Source of the DNA: Ancylothrix sp036704045
GTDB taxonomy: Bacteria > Cyanobacteriota > Cyanobacteriia > Cyanobacteriales > Oscillatoriaceae
Assembly (NCBI GenBank): GCA_036704045.1
Contig: DATNQM010000048.1
Coordinates: 80,165-144,164 of the forward strand
Reading direction: 5' to 3'
DNA length: 64,000 bases
The notes beneath the pieces are model-generated. The model was not told the DNA's origin. It ran no database searches and saw nothing but the letters and a program-made list of their open reading frames with translations. Within the stretch, counting starts at the first letter, position 1, and each line of letters begins with the position of its first letter. This document shows positions 52,301-60,403 of this stretch, in pieces. Both the position numbers and the translations under genes were made by a program.

Positions 52301-54871
52301 TTATGGAATTGTGATGGAGTTAGCAAATAAGCTTTGTAAGCGTTCTAAACTGCCGCCGACTTGATAAAGTAAATCACCTTTGCCTAACAGATAAGCTGAG
52401 GAAGTTTCAGAGCCACCGAGGACGATTTTTGAGTTGGCTTCACTGGCAGTTCTGAGGGCAATTCTTCCGGGTAAATTTGAGCCAATAATGGGGGTGACTA
52501 CTTTAGCTTCTGGGCGTTGAGTTGCAATAATTAAATGTATGCCGGCAGCCCTTGCCATTGCCCCAAGTTTTTTAATGCTTTGTTCTAATGGAATCTTAGT
52601 TGCTTTGTCTGCCATAAAATCTGCATATTCATCAAAAATACAAACAATGCGAGGTAAAAAATTGCCAGATTTGCTGTTATAACCTTTTAAATCCGAACAA
52701 CCGGCTTTATCAAATTTCTGATAACGAGATTGCATTTCGCTGACAAGTTCTTCCATTAATTCGATGGCTCTTTCGCTATCTTTTACGGTGGGAGAATAAA
52801 GCCAAGGGATGTTTTTAAATTCGGGAAATGTGACGAGCTTGGGGTCAACCAGGGCAATTTTTAAATGTTCGGGTGGGTGGCGATAAATAAGGCTTAGGAG
52901 AAGGGCTCGGAGAAATTCACTTTTGCCACTGCCGGTGGTTCCTCCTACTAAAAAATGACAGGTATTTGGGTCAGATAAATCTGCTTCAATGAGTTGGCTA
53001 TTTAAGTCGATGCCTATGGCTATTTTAACCGGCGCATCGCTTGGGTTTGTTTGCGGTTTAATATAGTCGTTAAAAGCGGCTATTTGTCGGTCTTCTCTGG
53101 GTAAATCTATGCTGACATAGCCAGCTTGGGGTGTCATTAAAGGAGGTGCAGAAATATCCATTTGTACTTGCAAATCCTTCACTCTATTGGTAATAGAAAC
53201 TACTTTGATGCCGAGATGGGGTTTGATTTTAAACCGAATAAACGTCGGCCCAATTATTGCTCCTAAATAATCAACATTAAGGCCAAAAGATTTAAGGGTT
53301 GTAACTAATTTTTCGCCTATAGCATCAGCTTCAGATGTCGGCGGTTTGGGGGGTTCCACCGGCTCATCAACTGGTGTTTTTTCAGTTTTTGGGGTTTGAA
53401 TATCCGGGGGTGTTTCGGTGGTATTAAAAAAGCTTTGGCATTTTGTTTGCTGTGAGCAAATTTGGCAGAGGTGAGGTTGTGGAGTTGCCGGTGGTGGGTT
53501 TGGGTGGGGAGGTTCCCATTTCAGCCATTCCTGCATTTGTTGCAGTTTGTCGGGGATGATTTTGTGGAACGTGGTTTCTAATTCTTCCCAGCTATAATGG
53601 TATTCTTTAAACTCTGGAAAAACGCTATAAATGGCAGAATCCACCGGCATTGTTTTTGCATTCCATAACATATAACTATAGACTGCAACTTGTGCTAATT
53701 GGGCGGATGGATCTACCGGCTGATAGGTTTTATAATCTACTACGCAATGACGTTTTTTTTCAAAATCCAATATTAAACTATCCAGCTTACCAGTGATTTT
53801 CTGCGGACTACCATCAGGTAAAATAAGTTCATATTCTAGGGTTAATTCTTCCTTTACAAAGGTGCGGCTTATTAAAACATCAGCTTCGCAATAGGGGCGA
53901 TTTCTTATCAATAATGCCGCCCAGTGGCGGATAAGTTCGTTGAGCCCTTGCCAAATATGTTGAAGTGCTAAGGTTTTTTCTGTATCTTTTGCCATTGCTG
54001 GCTCTAGGTAACTGGGGAAAAATATTTTTCCATAAATTAAGTCTTGCATTCTTTCTGCTATTTTTTCTGTCGGAAAATTAGGCTTAAATAACTCTTTAAA
54101 TTCTGGATCTTTTTTGGCAGTAATAATACAAGTTTCTGCTAGTTTGTGAAAGATGTTTCCCAGGCTGACTTGGTTTTCTGGGGGTATAAATAAAGCTTTG
54201 CTCTTAAAACGATGGTTGAGATAAAATAAGCGCGGACATTCAAAAGCTAGGCGAATTTTTGTAGGGCTTAAGGATGGGTTTTTTGCGTCTTTAAAATGCG
54301 GCATTGGTGGTTGTTTTTTTGTTAATAATTGTTCGCTAATTTCCAGTAACCGACGATGAACCTCTGCCAGATAAACCGTGTCCATCTTGGCATATTGTAG
54401 CTGTTTTTCTGTGAGGGGTCGCTTTCCCCAATCGCTTGTTCCTTCTTCTTTGTCTGGGTTGGGAAAGTTGCAGAGTTCTGCCGCTAGGGTTTTTAATTTT
54501 AGGTTAGAAACTTGCAAGGTTTGGAGGGTTATTTTTTTGGCAAGGAGGTAGGTACAGGTGATGTTTGTAGCGTTAAATTTTCCGCCGAGATATTTGATGT
54601 CAAAGCTGGCATTATGAAAGACTTTTTCAATGTTGGGATTGATGATGATCTGTTGGACACAATAATCGATTACATCTGGTTTATCTAAGACATCAAGAAT
54701 GCAAACTCGCTCGCCCGTGATGTCTTTAGGGTCTGCTAAAATTTGGATGATAGATAATCGCGGGTTTGGGGTTGCCCAATCTGCGGTTTCTGTGTCCATC
54801 CAGAGAATTTTAGCGGTAGCTAGTTTATCGATGGCGGCTTTAATTTGCGTCGGATCGGTGAGGTAAAACAT
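52301..54871 (-). CDS. exonuclease - Cas4/AddB-like nuclease - FtsK translocase fusion
   Basis: Three modules in one 856-residue chain. (1) Residues 1-190: DEDDy 3'-5' exonuclease with Asp26/Glu28 (MDTET), Asp91 in HNASFD, and Tyr160/Asp164 in YAKMD. (2) Residues about 200-485: PD-(D/E)XK nuclease with Cys212, Asp364 (GKLD), Asp379-Lys381 (VVDYK), and the QxxxY of the QLAQVAVY segment. The C-terminal Cys469-X2-Cys472-X5-Cys478 with Cys212 fits an iron-sulfur cluster as in Cas4 and AddB. (3) Residues about 515-856: FtsK alpha and beta domains with Walker A GGTTGSGKS (643-651), Walker B CIFDEYAD, and ATQRP. FtsK's membrane part and gamma domain are absent. It is the last gene of a six-gene minus-strand cluster. 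A processive DNA motor with nucleases is implied; substrate and role are unknown. Confidence 0.9.
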   Translation of the reverse strand: MFYLTDPTQIKAAIDKLATAKILWMDTETADWATPNPRLSIIQILADPKDITGERVCILDVLDKPDVIDYCVQQIIINPNIEKVFHNASFDIKYLGGKFNATNITCTYLLAKKITLQTLQVSNLKLKTLAAELCNFPNPDKEEGTSDWGKRPLTEKQLQYAKMDTVYLAEVHRRLLEISEQLLTKKQPPMPHFKDAKNPSLSPTKIRLAFECPRLFYLNHRFKSKALFIPPENQVSLGNIFHKLAETCIITAKKDPEFKELFKPNFPTEKIAERMQDLIYGKIFFPSYLEPAMAKDTEKTLALQHIWQGLNELIRHWAALLIRNRPYCEADVLISRTFVKEELTLEYELILPDGSPQKITGKLDSLILDFEKKRHCVVDYKTYQPVDPSAQLAQVAVYSYMLWNAKTMPVDSAIYSVFPEFKEYHYSWEELETTFHKIIPDKLQQMQEWLKWEPPHPNPPPATPQPHLCQICSQQTKCQSFFNTTETPPDIQTPKTEKTPVDEPVEPPKPPTSEADAIGEKLVTTLKSFGLNVDYLGAIIGPTFIRFKIKPHLGIKVVSITNRVKDLQVQMDISAPPLMTPQAGYVSIDLPREDRQIAAFNDYIKPQTNPSDAPVKIAIGIDLNSQLIEADLSDPNTCHFLVGGTTGSGKSEFLRALLLSLIYRHPPEHLKIALVDPKLVTFPEFKNIPWLYSPTVKDSERAIELMEELVSEMQSRYQKFDKAGCSDLKGYNSKSGNFLPRIVCIFDEYADFMADKATKIPLEQSIKKLGAMARAAGIHLIIATQRPEAKVVTPIIGSNLPGRIALRTASEANSKIVLGGSETSSAYLLGKGDLLYQVGGSLERLQSLFANSITIP

Positions 54872-54929
54872 GGGGCTTGTGAGATATTTTTGGGGTGAAG
54901 GAGGGGGAATCTATCACTGAAAATTAGTT

Positions 54930-56978
54930 TTAAGGAATCCAACAAATTGTTTGGCTTTTAACGGCTGCTTTGGGGTCGAGAATTTTTATTTTGTTTTCCT
55001 TTATCAACTGTTCAATTACTTGATTGATTTGATGTGCATTGGCTTTAGGAAACTGATTGATGGCGTTTTGAATTAATATTTGTCTTCCCAAAAATTTGTG
55101 AACTTTGATGAAATTCAACGCCCAGTTTTTGATTTCTTCATCAGGGGCTGCTGGGGGTTTGGTGCCTGGAGGATTTGGTGCTCCCGGCAAAATATCCAAA
55201 TCTTTGAATAAGCTCAATTTATTAAAAATTTGGCTGTCACGCATTAAAGTTTGGAGTTCTTCTAGCTCAATAACTTTACCATCAATAACTAAATCCTTTG
55301 CCAAGGCATTATTGACTAAACTGTGATAGGTATCTAAGTAATGAACATCGGTTAGACTTGGTATGATGTGTTTGTGCGGAGCACCAGTGAAAACTTGGCT
55401 ATAAATTTGGTTCCCCTTAAGAGCGGGTGTTCCTACGGATGCAGCGCGGATAAGGTAAAGTTTTTCACAGGTTTTTGCCTCAATGGCTTTTTGACAAGCG
55501 CTCATTACATGATAAAAATTAGTCTTGTTGAGGTCTTCTGTCCAGACAATGCCAATGCGTTCTGGTAAAGTTGGCAGTTGATAGCTGAAGCCATAGCCTG
55601 AAAATAGTTTTCCTCCAAAAAGTTTAGGTTGAATTGCAGTTACTCCTAAAGCAGATAAAGCTTCTTGTAACATCACCAACATTTCAGGAGTAGCGAAGAA
55701 AGATATCTTCGGAATTTTTGCCAGTGTTTTATTATATTCAGCCTGCCACAATAGTTGAAAAGCGGCTAAAGTTTTAGCTTTAGGAGTTGGTGGCTTAACT
55801 GGATCTGGTACTTTTGCTTTTACTCCTAGATGAGCTATGACTTTTTGTTTATAAGCTTCAAATAACTGACCACCCAAAATCAGCGTATCTCTGGGTTTAG
55901 TTTTCCCTTGAGGAAATTTAATTTCTAAGGCTTGTTCTGAAATGGGAAAAATAGGTGATTCTGGCTTAGGAGCGGCTTGTATGTGAAGCGGATAAAGCCG
56001 ATCTTCCAAAAGTTTCTCTGCTTGCTCTAAGTTGATATCTCTCAATTGAATTTCCGTGTTTATACGCTGTTTATCTGATGGCTGAAGGTTCTGTTCGTAT
56101 TCCTTCCAATAATTAGTGAGGATGCTTATAATCATCAAAAAATTTTTCAGTTCCTCAGTATGAATCATACTATTGACATCAAATAAAGCTTGCAAGTCTG
56201 GAAGTCCCTTTTCATTTTTGGGAATGTTATCTAAATTATCGAAACATAAAACTATAGGCTGAGTTTCTGAAGAAATTCTGCCTAAATTTGACAAAATTTC
56301 CTTGGCAGCTATTTCTGTTTCTATGGAACTTTTTACTTTTAAAGCTTTCAGGGATTCTTCGCTTAAGTCATTTCCTTGTAACCATTCATAGGCAAGGGAT
56401 TCTAAATCTGGATTAGTGAGATCGTGCAAGACCCCAAAAAAGAAGTCTGCATTATAAATGCTTTTTTTGTCGTAGGTTTTTTTCAGGTGTTGGATAAATT
56501 TTTGTCTGTCGCTTTTTAAGGCATCCCAAACAGGCTCGTTAAAAATCTTCTTTTTAATGTCGCTTTTTGTGAAAACAGATAAGCCTTTTAGCCATAACAT
56601 TAATTGAGATTCTTTCTGACCCTCTGGTACTTGCATGAGGCTGTCAACGGTATAGCGGAGGATATGACGCCAGATATAGTCACTGTCAGGCCAAGGGCCA
56701 ATATAGGCAAAAAAGGCTTTAGGATTCAGCTTGCGTTTCAGCCTACCTAAAAGATAGCTTTTTCCTGAGCCAGAGTCCCCAGATAGTAAGACTGTATGCC
56801 TACGATGGTTGGTAGCCACTAAATCGAGTAGGGCTTCAATTTCTGTAATCGCTTCTTGATGAATTGATTCAAGTGTCTGGGCTGCATCTTGATTTTCTCG
56901 CCAAAAATTGCCCGGAGTAAAAGTTGTAGGATCGAAAGGATTAACTGCCTTTAAAATAACTTGGTGGATAGATGGCAT
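54930..56978 (-). CDS. AAA+ ATPase of the cluster (AAA-C)
   Basis: 682 residues from the ATG at 56978, which has AGGAG 7 bases upstream. The longer frame up to 57065 overlaps the preceding gene's end and is not needed. N-terminal NPFDPTTFTPGNFWRE leads into a P-loop ATPase: Walker A GDSGSGKS (about 66-73), Walker B IVLCFDNLDN (about 230) and sensor-1 ISILTNYW. An ORC/Cdc6-like AAA+ core is indicated. The C-terminal half contains VGIVWTEDLNKTNFYHVM then HKHIIPSLTDVHYLDTYHSLVNNALA, shared with the two paralogues at 58298 and 60404, and ends in a winged-helix-like region. It is followed at 58 bases by the nuclease-translocase gene and preceded by the winged-helix gene. Confidence 0.8.
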   Translation of the reverse strand: MPSIHQVILKAVNPFDPTTFTPGNFWRENQDAAQTLESIHQEAITEIEALLDLVATNHRRHTVLLSGDSGSGKSYLLGRLKRKLNPKAFFAYIGPWPDSDYIWRHILRYTVDSLMQVPEGQKESQLMLWLKGLSVFTKSDIKKKIFNEPVWDALKSDRQKFIQHLKKTYDKKSIYNADFFFGVLHDLTNPDLESLAYEWLQGNDLSEESLKALKVKSSIETEIAAKEILSNLGRISSETQPIVLCFDNLDNIPKNEKGLPDLQALFDVNSMIHTEELKNFLMIISILTNYWKEYEQNLQPSDKQRINTEIQLRDINLEQAEKLLEDRLYPLHIQAAPKPESPIFPISEQALEIKFPQGKTKPRDTLILGGQLFEAYKQKVIAHLGVKAKVPDPVKPPTPKAKTLAAFQLLWQAEYNKTLAKIPKISFFATPEMLVMLQEALSALGVTAIQPKLFGGKLFSGYGFSYQLPTLPERIGIVWTEDLNKTNFYHVMSACQKAIEAKTCEKLYLIRAASVGTPALKGNQIYSQVFTGAPHKHIIPSLTDVHYLDTYHSLVNNALAKDLVIDGKVIELEELQTLMRDSQIFNKLSLFKDLDILPGAPNPPGTKPPAAPDEEIKNWALNFIKVHKFLGRQILIQNAINQFPKANAHQINQVIEQLIKENKIKILDPKAAVKSQTICWIP

Positions 56979-57027
56979 AAGATAACTCCTGCTAGTAAAA
57001 AGCTCAAAAAAAATTGAAATTGTCTTT

Positions 57028-57834
57028 CTAGTTAACCACCAGAAAAAATAGGCGACCACCCACATCTTTAGGAATACCAGCTTCTACTTGTTCTGATGTG
57101 TAAGGGGTGGGATCAACAAGAGAACTCATATCAATTTTGTCTTGACGACTCAAACGATAAAGCGCCTGATCTAATTCATCCCTAGACAAAGGTGGCTGGA
57201 GTTTTTGCCGGAGGTGAAAAATTGGCAAATAATTATTTTTACCCAGTTCGTGATTTAAGTCTTTAATCAATTGCAAAATTTCTTCATCGCTGGGTTTATC
57301 CATTGGCTGCTGGGTTTCTGTCACTACTTGTCCCCCGCGATATTTTCGCATAAACCGCAGATAATCCGTCAGCATTTTAAAGGTGATACTTGCGGTACTG
57401 CTAGACTCAAATTCATCTCGCAAAAACTCTTTGCCTCTATTAGTAATCCAAACCTCAGTAATTTTTTTCTCCACCGACTTAATAAAACCCTTCTCAATTA
57501 AGGTTTTAATAATTGGCTGTGCTTCTTCTCCAGTCATGCCGGTTTTTGTAGGGGTAACTGTTCCCTTAGCAGCCGCCTGTAAAACTTTCCGTTCGCTATC
57601 AGACATGGGCAACTCAGCCGGATCTAATTTCAATAGCGCTTTCCCCGTAGAAGTAATCGTAAATTTTTTAATTTCCTCATTACAGTCTACTAATTCTCGT
57701 CCCCACAACTTGCGGCAAATGCTAGTTCGTTCTGCCTCTCTCATGGCAGAAGTAAGGCTCATTTTACTCATGGGCGCTCTATAATTTTCGCAACCCAACA
57801 ATTTCAACAAAAATTTTAGTTCTTTGGCTTCCAT
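57028..57834 (-). CDS. winged-helix protein (wH-B), RcaD-like
   Basis: 268 residues. The N-terminal helical part (ELKFLLKLLGCENYRAPMSKM, then ERTSICRKLWGRELVDC) and the repeated PIIKTLIEKGFIKSVEKK segment look like winged-helix DNA-binding units. The C-terminal NYLPIFHLRQKLQPPLSRDE, then ALYRLSRQDKIDMSSLVD and DVGGRLFFLVV complete the protein. It is a paralogue of the 62528 gene. It resembles cyanobacterial proteins named RcaD, which bind a phycocyanin promoter, but I am not certain of this. It is the first gene of the second half of the cluster, 49 bases before AAA-C. Confidence 0.65.
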   Translation of the reverse strand: MEAKELKFLLKLLGCENYRAPMSKMSLTSAMREAERTSICRKLWGRELVDCNEEIKKFTITSTGKALLKLDPAELPMSDSERKVLQAAAKGTVTPTKTGMTGEEAQPIIKTLIEKGFIKSVEKKITEVWITNRGKEFLRDEFESSSTASITFKMLTDYLRFMRKYRGGQVVTETQQPMDKPSDEEILQLIKDLNHELGKNNYLPIFHLRQKLQPPLSRDELDQALYRLSRQDKIDMSSLVDPTPYTSEQVEAGIPKDVGGRLFFLVVN

Positions 57835-58297
57835 TAGTTTTACCTCGCCTTATATTTAATAGATTACCATTTTTAGAGACTTTTTTCAATTACTGAAATT
57901 AGGAATTTAAGCAAAATTATTATTTTTTCTTGAAAGAAAATTAAGGTTAAAAAAAGCCTTATTACCTGGATATTGTTAAGGTTAGTATCATATTTTTTAT
58001 ATTAATTAATAAAACTTATTAACCTCTTGTTATCGGTTAAAACCGGCTTCTACATGAATAAAGCCGTCGGTTAAAACCGGCTTCTACACGGAAAAAGCCA
58101 CCGGTTAAAACCGGCGTCTACAAGAAAAAAGTCCTAACGGACTATGTACAAAATTCGCATAACCCCGGAGGGGTTTTATTCATGTAGAGGCGGGTTTTAA
58201 CCCGTCGTTTTTTATAGACAAAATTCGCATAACCCCGGAGGGGTTTTATTCATGTACCGGCAAATTTTAACCCGTCGCATCATCGTAACCCCTCGCA
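57835..58297. repeat. palindromic repeat field inside the cluster
   Basis: Three tandem 34-bp units begin CGGTTAAAACCGG and end TACA..AAAGCC (58034-58067, 58068-58101, 58102-58135). Next come two 39-bp direct repeats at 58148-58186 and 58218-58256, beginning ACAAAATTCGC and ending ATTCATGTA, 70 bases apart and each carrying CCCCGGAGGGG. GGGTTTTAACCC and GGTTAAAACC are palindromic. The first 190 bases (57835-58024) are AT-rich and hold the presumed promoter of wH-B. No gene was seen. Confidence 0.8.
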
Positions 58298-60331
58298 TTA
58301 CTTCCTCACCAAACACACCAACTGCGCCTGACTAGAAACACCCGGATCTAAGACAAAAATCAGCCCCTCCTCACACAACCTATCAATTAACCTCGACACC
58401 TCAAAACCCTCCACCAAAGGAAACTGAGACACCGCATTTTCAATCAAAACCTGTCTCCCCATCATCTGTTGAGTTTTCATTAAATTTAACAAAAACTCCT
58501 TCACCTCTCCAAAACCCTCAGTTAAATTTCGCCCCGAAAAATCAGCGGTTCTTTGACGACTTATCCCCACCGGCATAACCCCATCAAACACCCCTAACGC
58601 CCGCAACAATAAACACCCCTCAAACACCTTAGATTTCCTTACAAACCCCTCCAAATCGGCTAAACTAGGCGTTAAATCTCCAATAACCAATTCCCCCGCA
58701 CAAGCAGCATTTACTAAACTGTGATACGTCGCTAAATAATGCAAAGAAACTAAATCAGGAATCAAATGTTTATGACGACTTCCTGAAAAAATACCCCTAT
58801 AAATTCGATAACCTTGATTACCCGAATTCCCCACCCATTCTGCCCGAATTAAAATCAAAGTTTGACACAAATTTCGCTTAACCGTCTTTTCGCAAGCCTT
58901 CATTAAATGACAAAAACTATTTAAATTGGGTTCTTCTGTCCAAACAACACCAACTCTTCCCAACTGCACCGGCAAATGATAACTCAAAGAATAACTCGCA
59001 TAACTCGGACTTGGCAACAATTTCGGCTGAATACCGGCAACCTGTAAAGCACTCAAAGCCTCCCGCAACATTTGCATTAATTCCGGTGCAGAAAAATAAC
59101 GAAATCTAGTTACTTTTTCCTGCATTTTATTAAACTCTTTTAACCACAACAACTGAAACGCCGCCAACGAGTCCGGTGTGCCGGTAGTAGCATTATTCTG
59201 CGCTTCAATTAATCCATCTATGCCCCCATTCTTCAAATCTTGAAACAACTGCCGGCCCAACATCAAAACATAGCGAGGGCGCGTTTTTCCCCCCGGAAAC
59301 TTCTCTTCTAACTGTTGCCGGTTTAAAGGAAAAACATTAGAAACAAGATTTTTTTGGGCTTGCCGGTGTAATGGAAAAAGCCGACTAGCCCAAAGTGCCT
59401 CAGCCTGATCTAAACTAATTGGTTGTAGGCGAATTTGCATATCTAACCGCGCTAAATCGGCCGGTTGAATACGCTTTGAGTTTTGTTTCCAAGTATTAGT
59501 AACAATACTAATAATTACAAAAAAATTTTTTAACTTTTGATTATGAATAATCGAATTAACATTAAACAACGCTTGCAAATTAATAAACCCATCCAGCGCC
59601 CGGTCAATATTATCCAAATTATCAAAACATAAAACAATCGGCTGAGTTGCAGCCGAAATTATCCCAAAATTAGACAAAATTTTCCGCGCCGTCTCCTCAC
59701 TATCAATTGACCGCTTAACCTGCAATATTTTTAAAGTATCCTCATCTAAATCATCACCCTTTAACCACTCACAAGCAAGCGGATAAACTTCAGGATTCAT
59801 CAAATCATAAAGCACCCCAAAAAATTCCGAAGCATTATAAATACCCCTCGGAAAAGCTTTTTTACAATTATGGACAAACAAATTTCTCTCACCCCATAAC
59901 TGTTCCATCAACCCCTTATTTTCAAAACGCGCCAAACTTTTTAACCACAACAAAAGCTGTGATTCTTGTTGCAATTCTGGTACATACATTAAACTATCAA
60001 CCGTATTTCGTAAAGCATGACGCCAGATATAATCACTATCAGGCCAAGGCCCAATATAAGCAAAAAAAGCCCTCGAATTAAAAAGCTTTTTTAACCGGCC
60101 CAATAAATAACTTTTACCCGCCCCCGAATCACCTGCTAACAACAAAGTTCGAGTTCGATTATCAGCCGCAACCTGATCCAAAATTGCCTCAATATCCCTC
60201 ACCAAATCTTGATGAATAGAATCAACAGTCAAACTCGGATCTTGCTGTTCTTGCCAAAAATTACCCGGTCTAAAAGTAGTAGAATCAAAAGGATTCATCT
60301 CCCTCCGAATTACCTCATAAATAGAAACCAC
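58298..60331 (-). CDS. AAA+ ATPase of the cluster (AAA-B)
   Basis: 677 residues from a GTG at 60331, chosen because GGGAGG lies 7 bases before it. A TTG at 60346 would add five residues but cover that site. The layout equals AAA-C and AAA-A: NPFDSTTFRPGNFWQE N-terminus, Walker A GDSGAGKS, Walker B IVLCFDNLDN, and C-terminal GVVWTEEPNLNSFCHLM then HKHLIPDLVSLHYLATYHSLVN, ending in a winged-helix-like region (QVLIENAVSQFPLVEGFEVS). It is 72 bases after AAA-A and more similar to it than to AAA-C. ATPase function in DNA or protein remodelling is expected; the substrate is unknown. Confidence 0.8.
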   Translation of the reverse strand: MVSIYEVIRREMNPFDSTTFRPGNFWQEQQDPSLTVDSIHQDLVRDIEAILDQVAADNRTRTLLLAGDSGAGKSYLLGRLKKLFNSRAFFAYIGPWPDSDYIWRHALRNTVDSLMYVPELQQESQLLLWLKSLARFENKGLMEQLWGERNLFVHNCKKAFPRGIYNASEFFGVLYDLMNPEVYPLACEWLKGDDLDEDTLKILQVKRSIDSEETARKILSNFGIISAATQPIVLCFDNLDNIDRALDGFINLQALFNVNSIIHNQKLKNFFVIISIVTNTWKQNSKRIQPADLARLDMQIRLQPISLDQAEALWASRLFPLHRQAQKNLVSNVFPLNRQQLEEKFPGGKTRPRYVLMLGRQLFQDLKNGGIDGLIEAQNNATTGTPDSLAAFQLLWLKEFNKMQEKVTRFRYFSAPELMQMLREALSALQVAGIQPKLLPSPSYASYSLSYHLPVQLGRVGVVWTEEPNLNSFCHLMKACEKTVKRNLCQTLILIRAEWVGNSGNQGYRIYRGIFSGSRHKHLIPDLVSLHYLATYHSLVNAACAGELVIGDLTPSLADLEGFVRKSKVFEGCLLLRALGVFDGVMPVGISRQRTADFSGRNLTEGFGEVKEFLLNLMKTQQMMGRQVLIENAVSQFPLVEGFEVSRLIDRLCEEGLIFVLDPGVSSQAQLVCLVRK

Positions 60332-60403
60332 AGCCAAACCTCCCAAACAAAAAAAACCTACAAAACAAACCCAAACCTATAACTTAGTTTGTAAATTAAA
60401 ACC

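Noticed and set aside
52301..54871. The nuclease module considered as a Cas4 of a CRISPR system
   Set aside because: The Cys pattern is Cas4-like, but it is shared with AddB and Dna2, and it sits fused to an exonuclease and an FtsK motor with no cas1, cas2 or repeats around.
58034..58256. Tandem repeats considered as a CRISPR array
   Set aside because: Units of 34 bp are joined directly without unique spacers, and the second type occurs only twice. No cas genes are near, although one neighbour has a Cas4-like nuclease domain.
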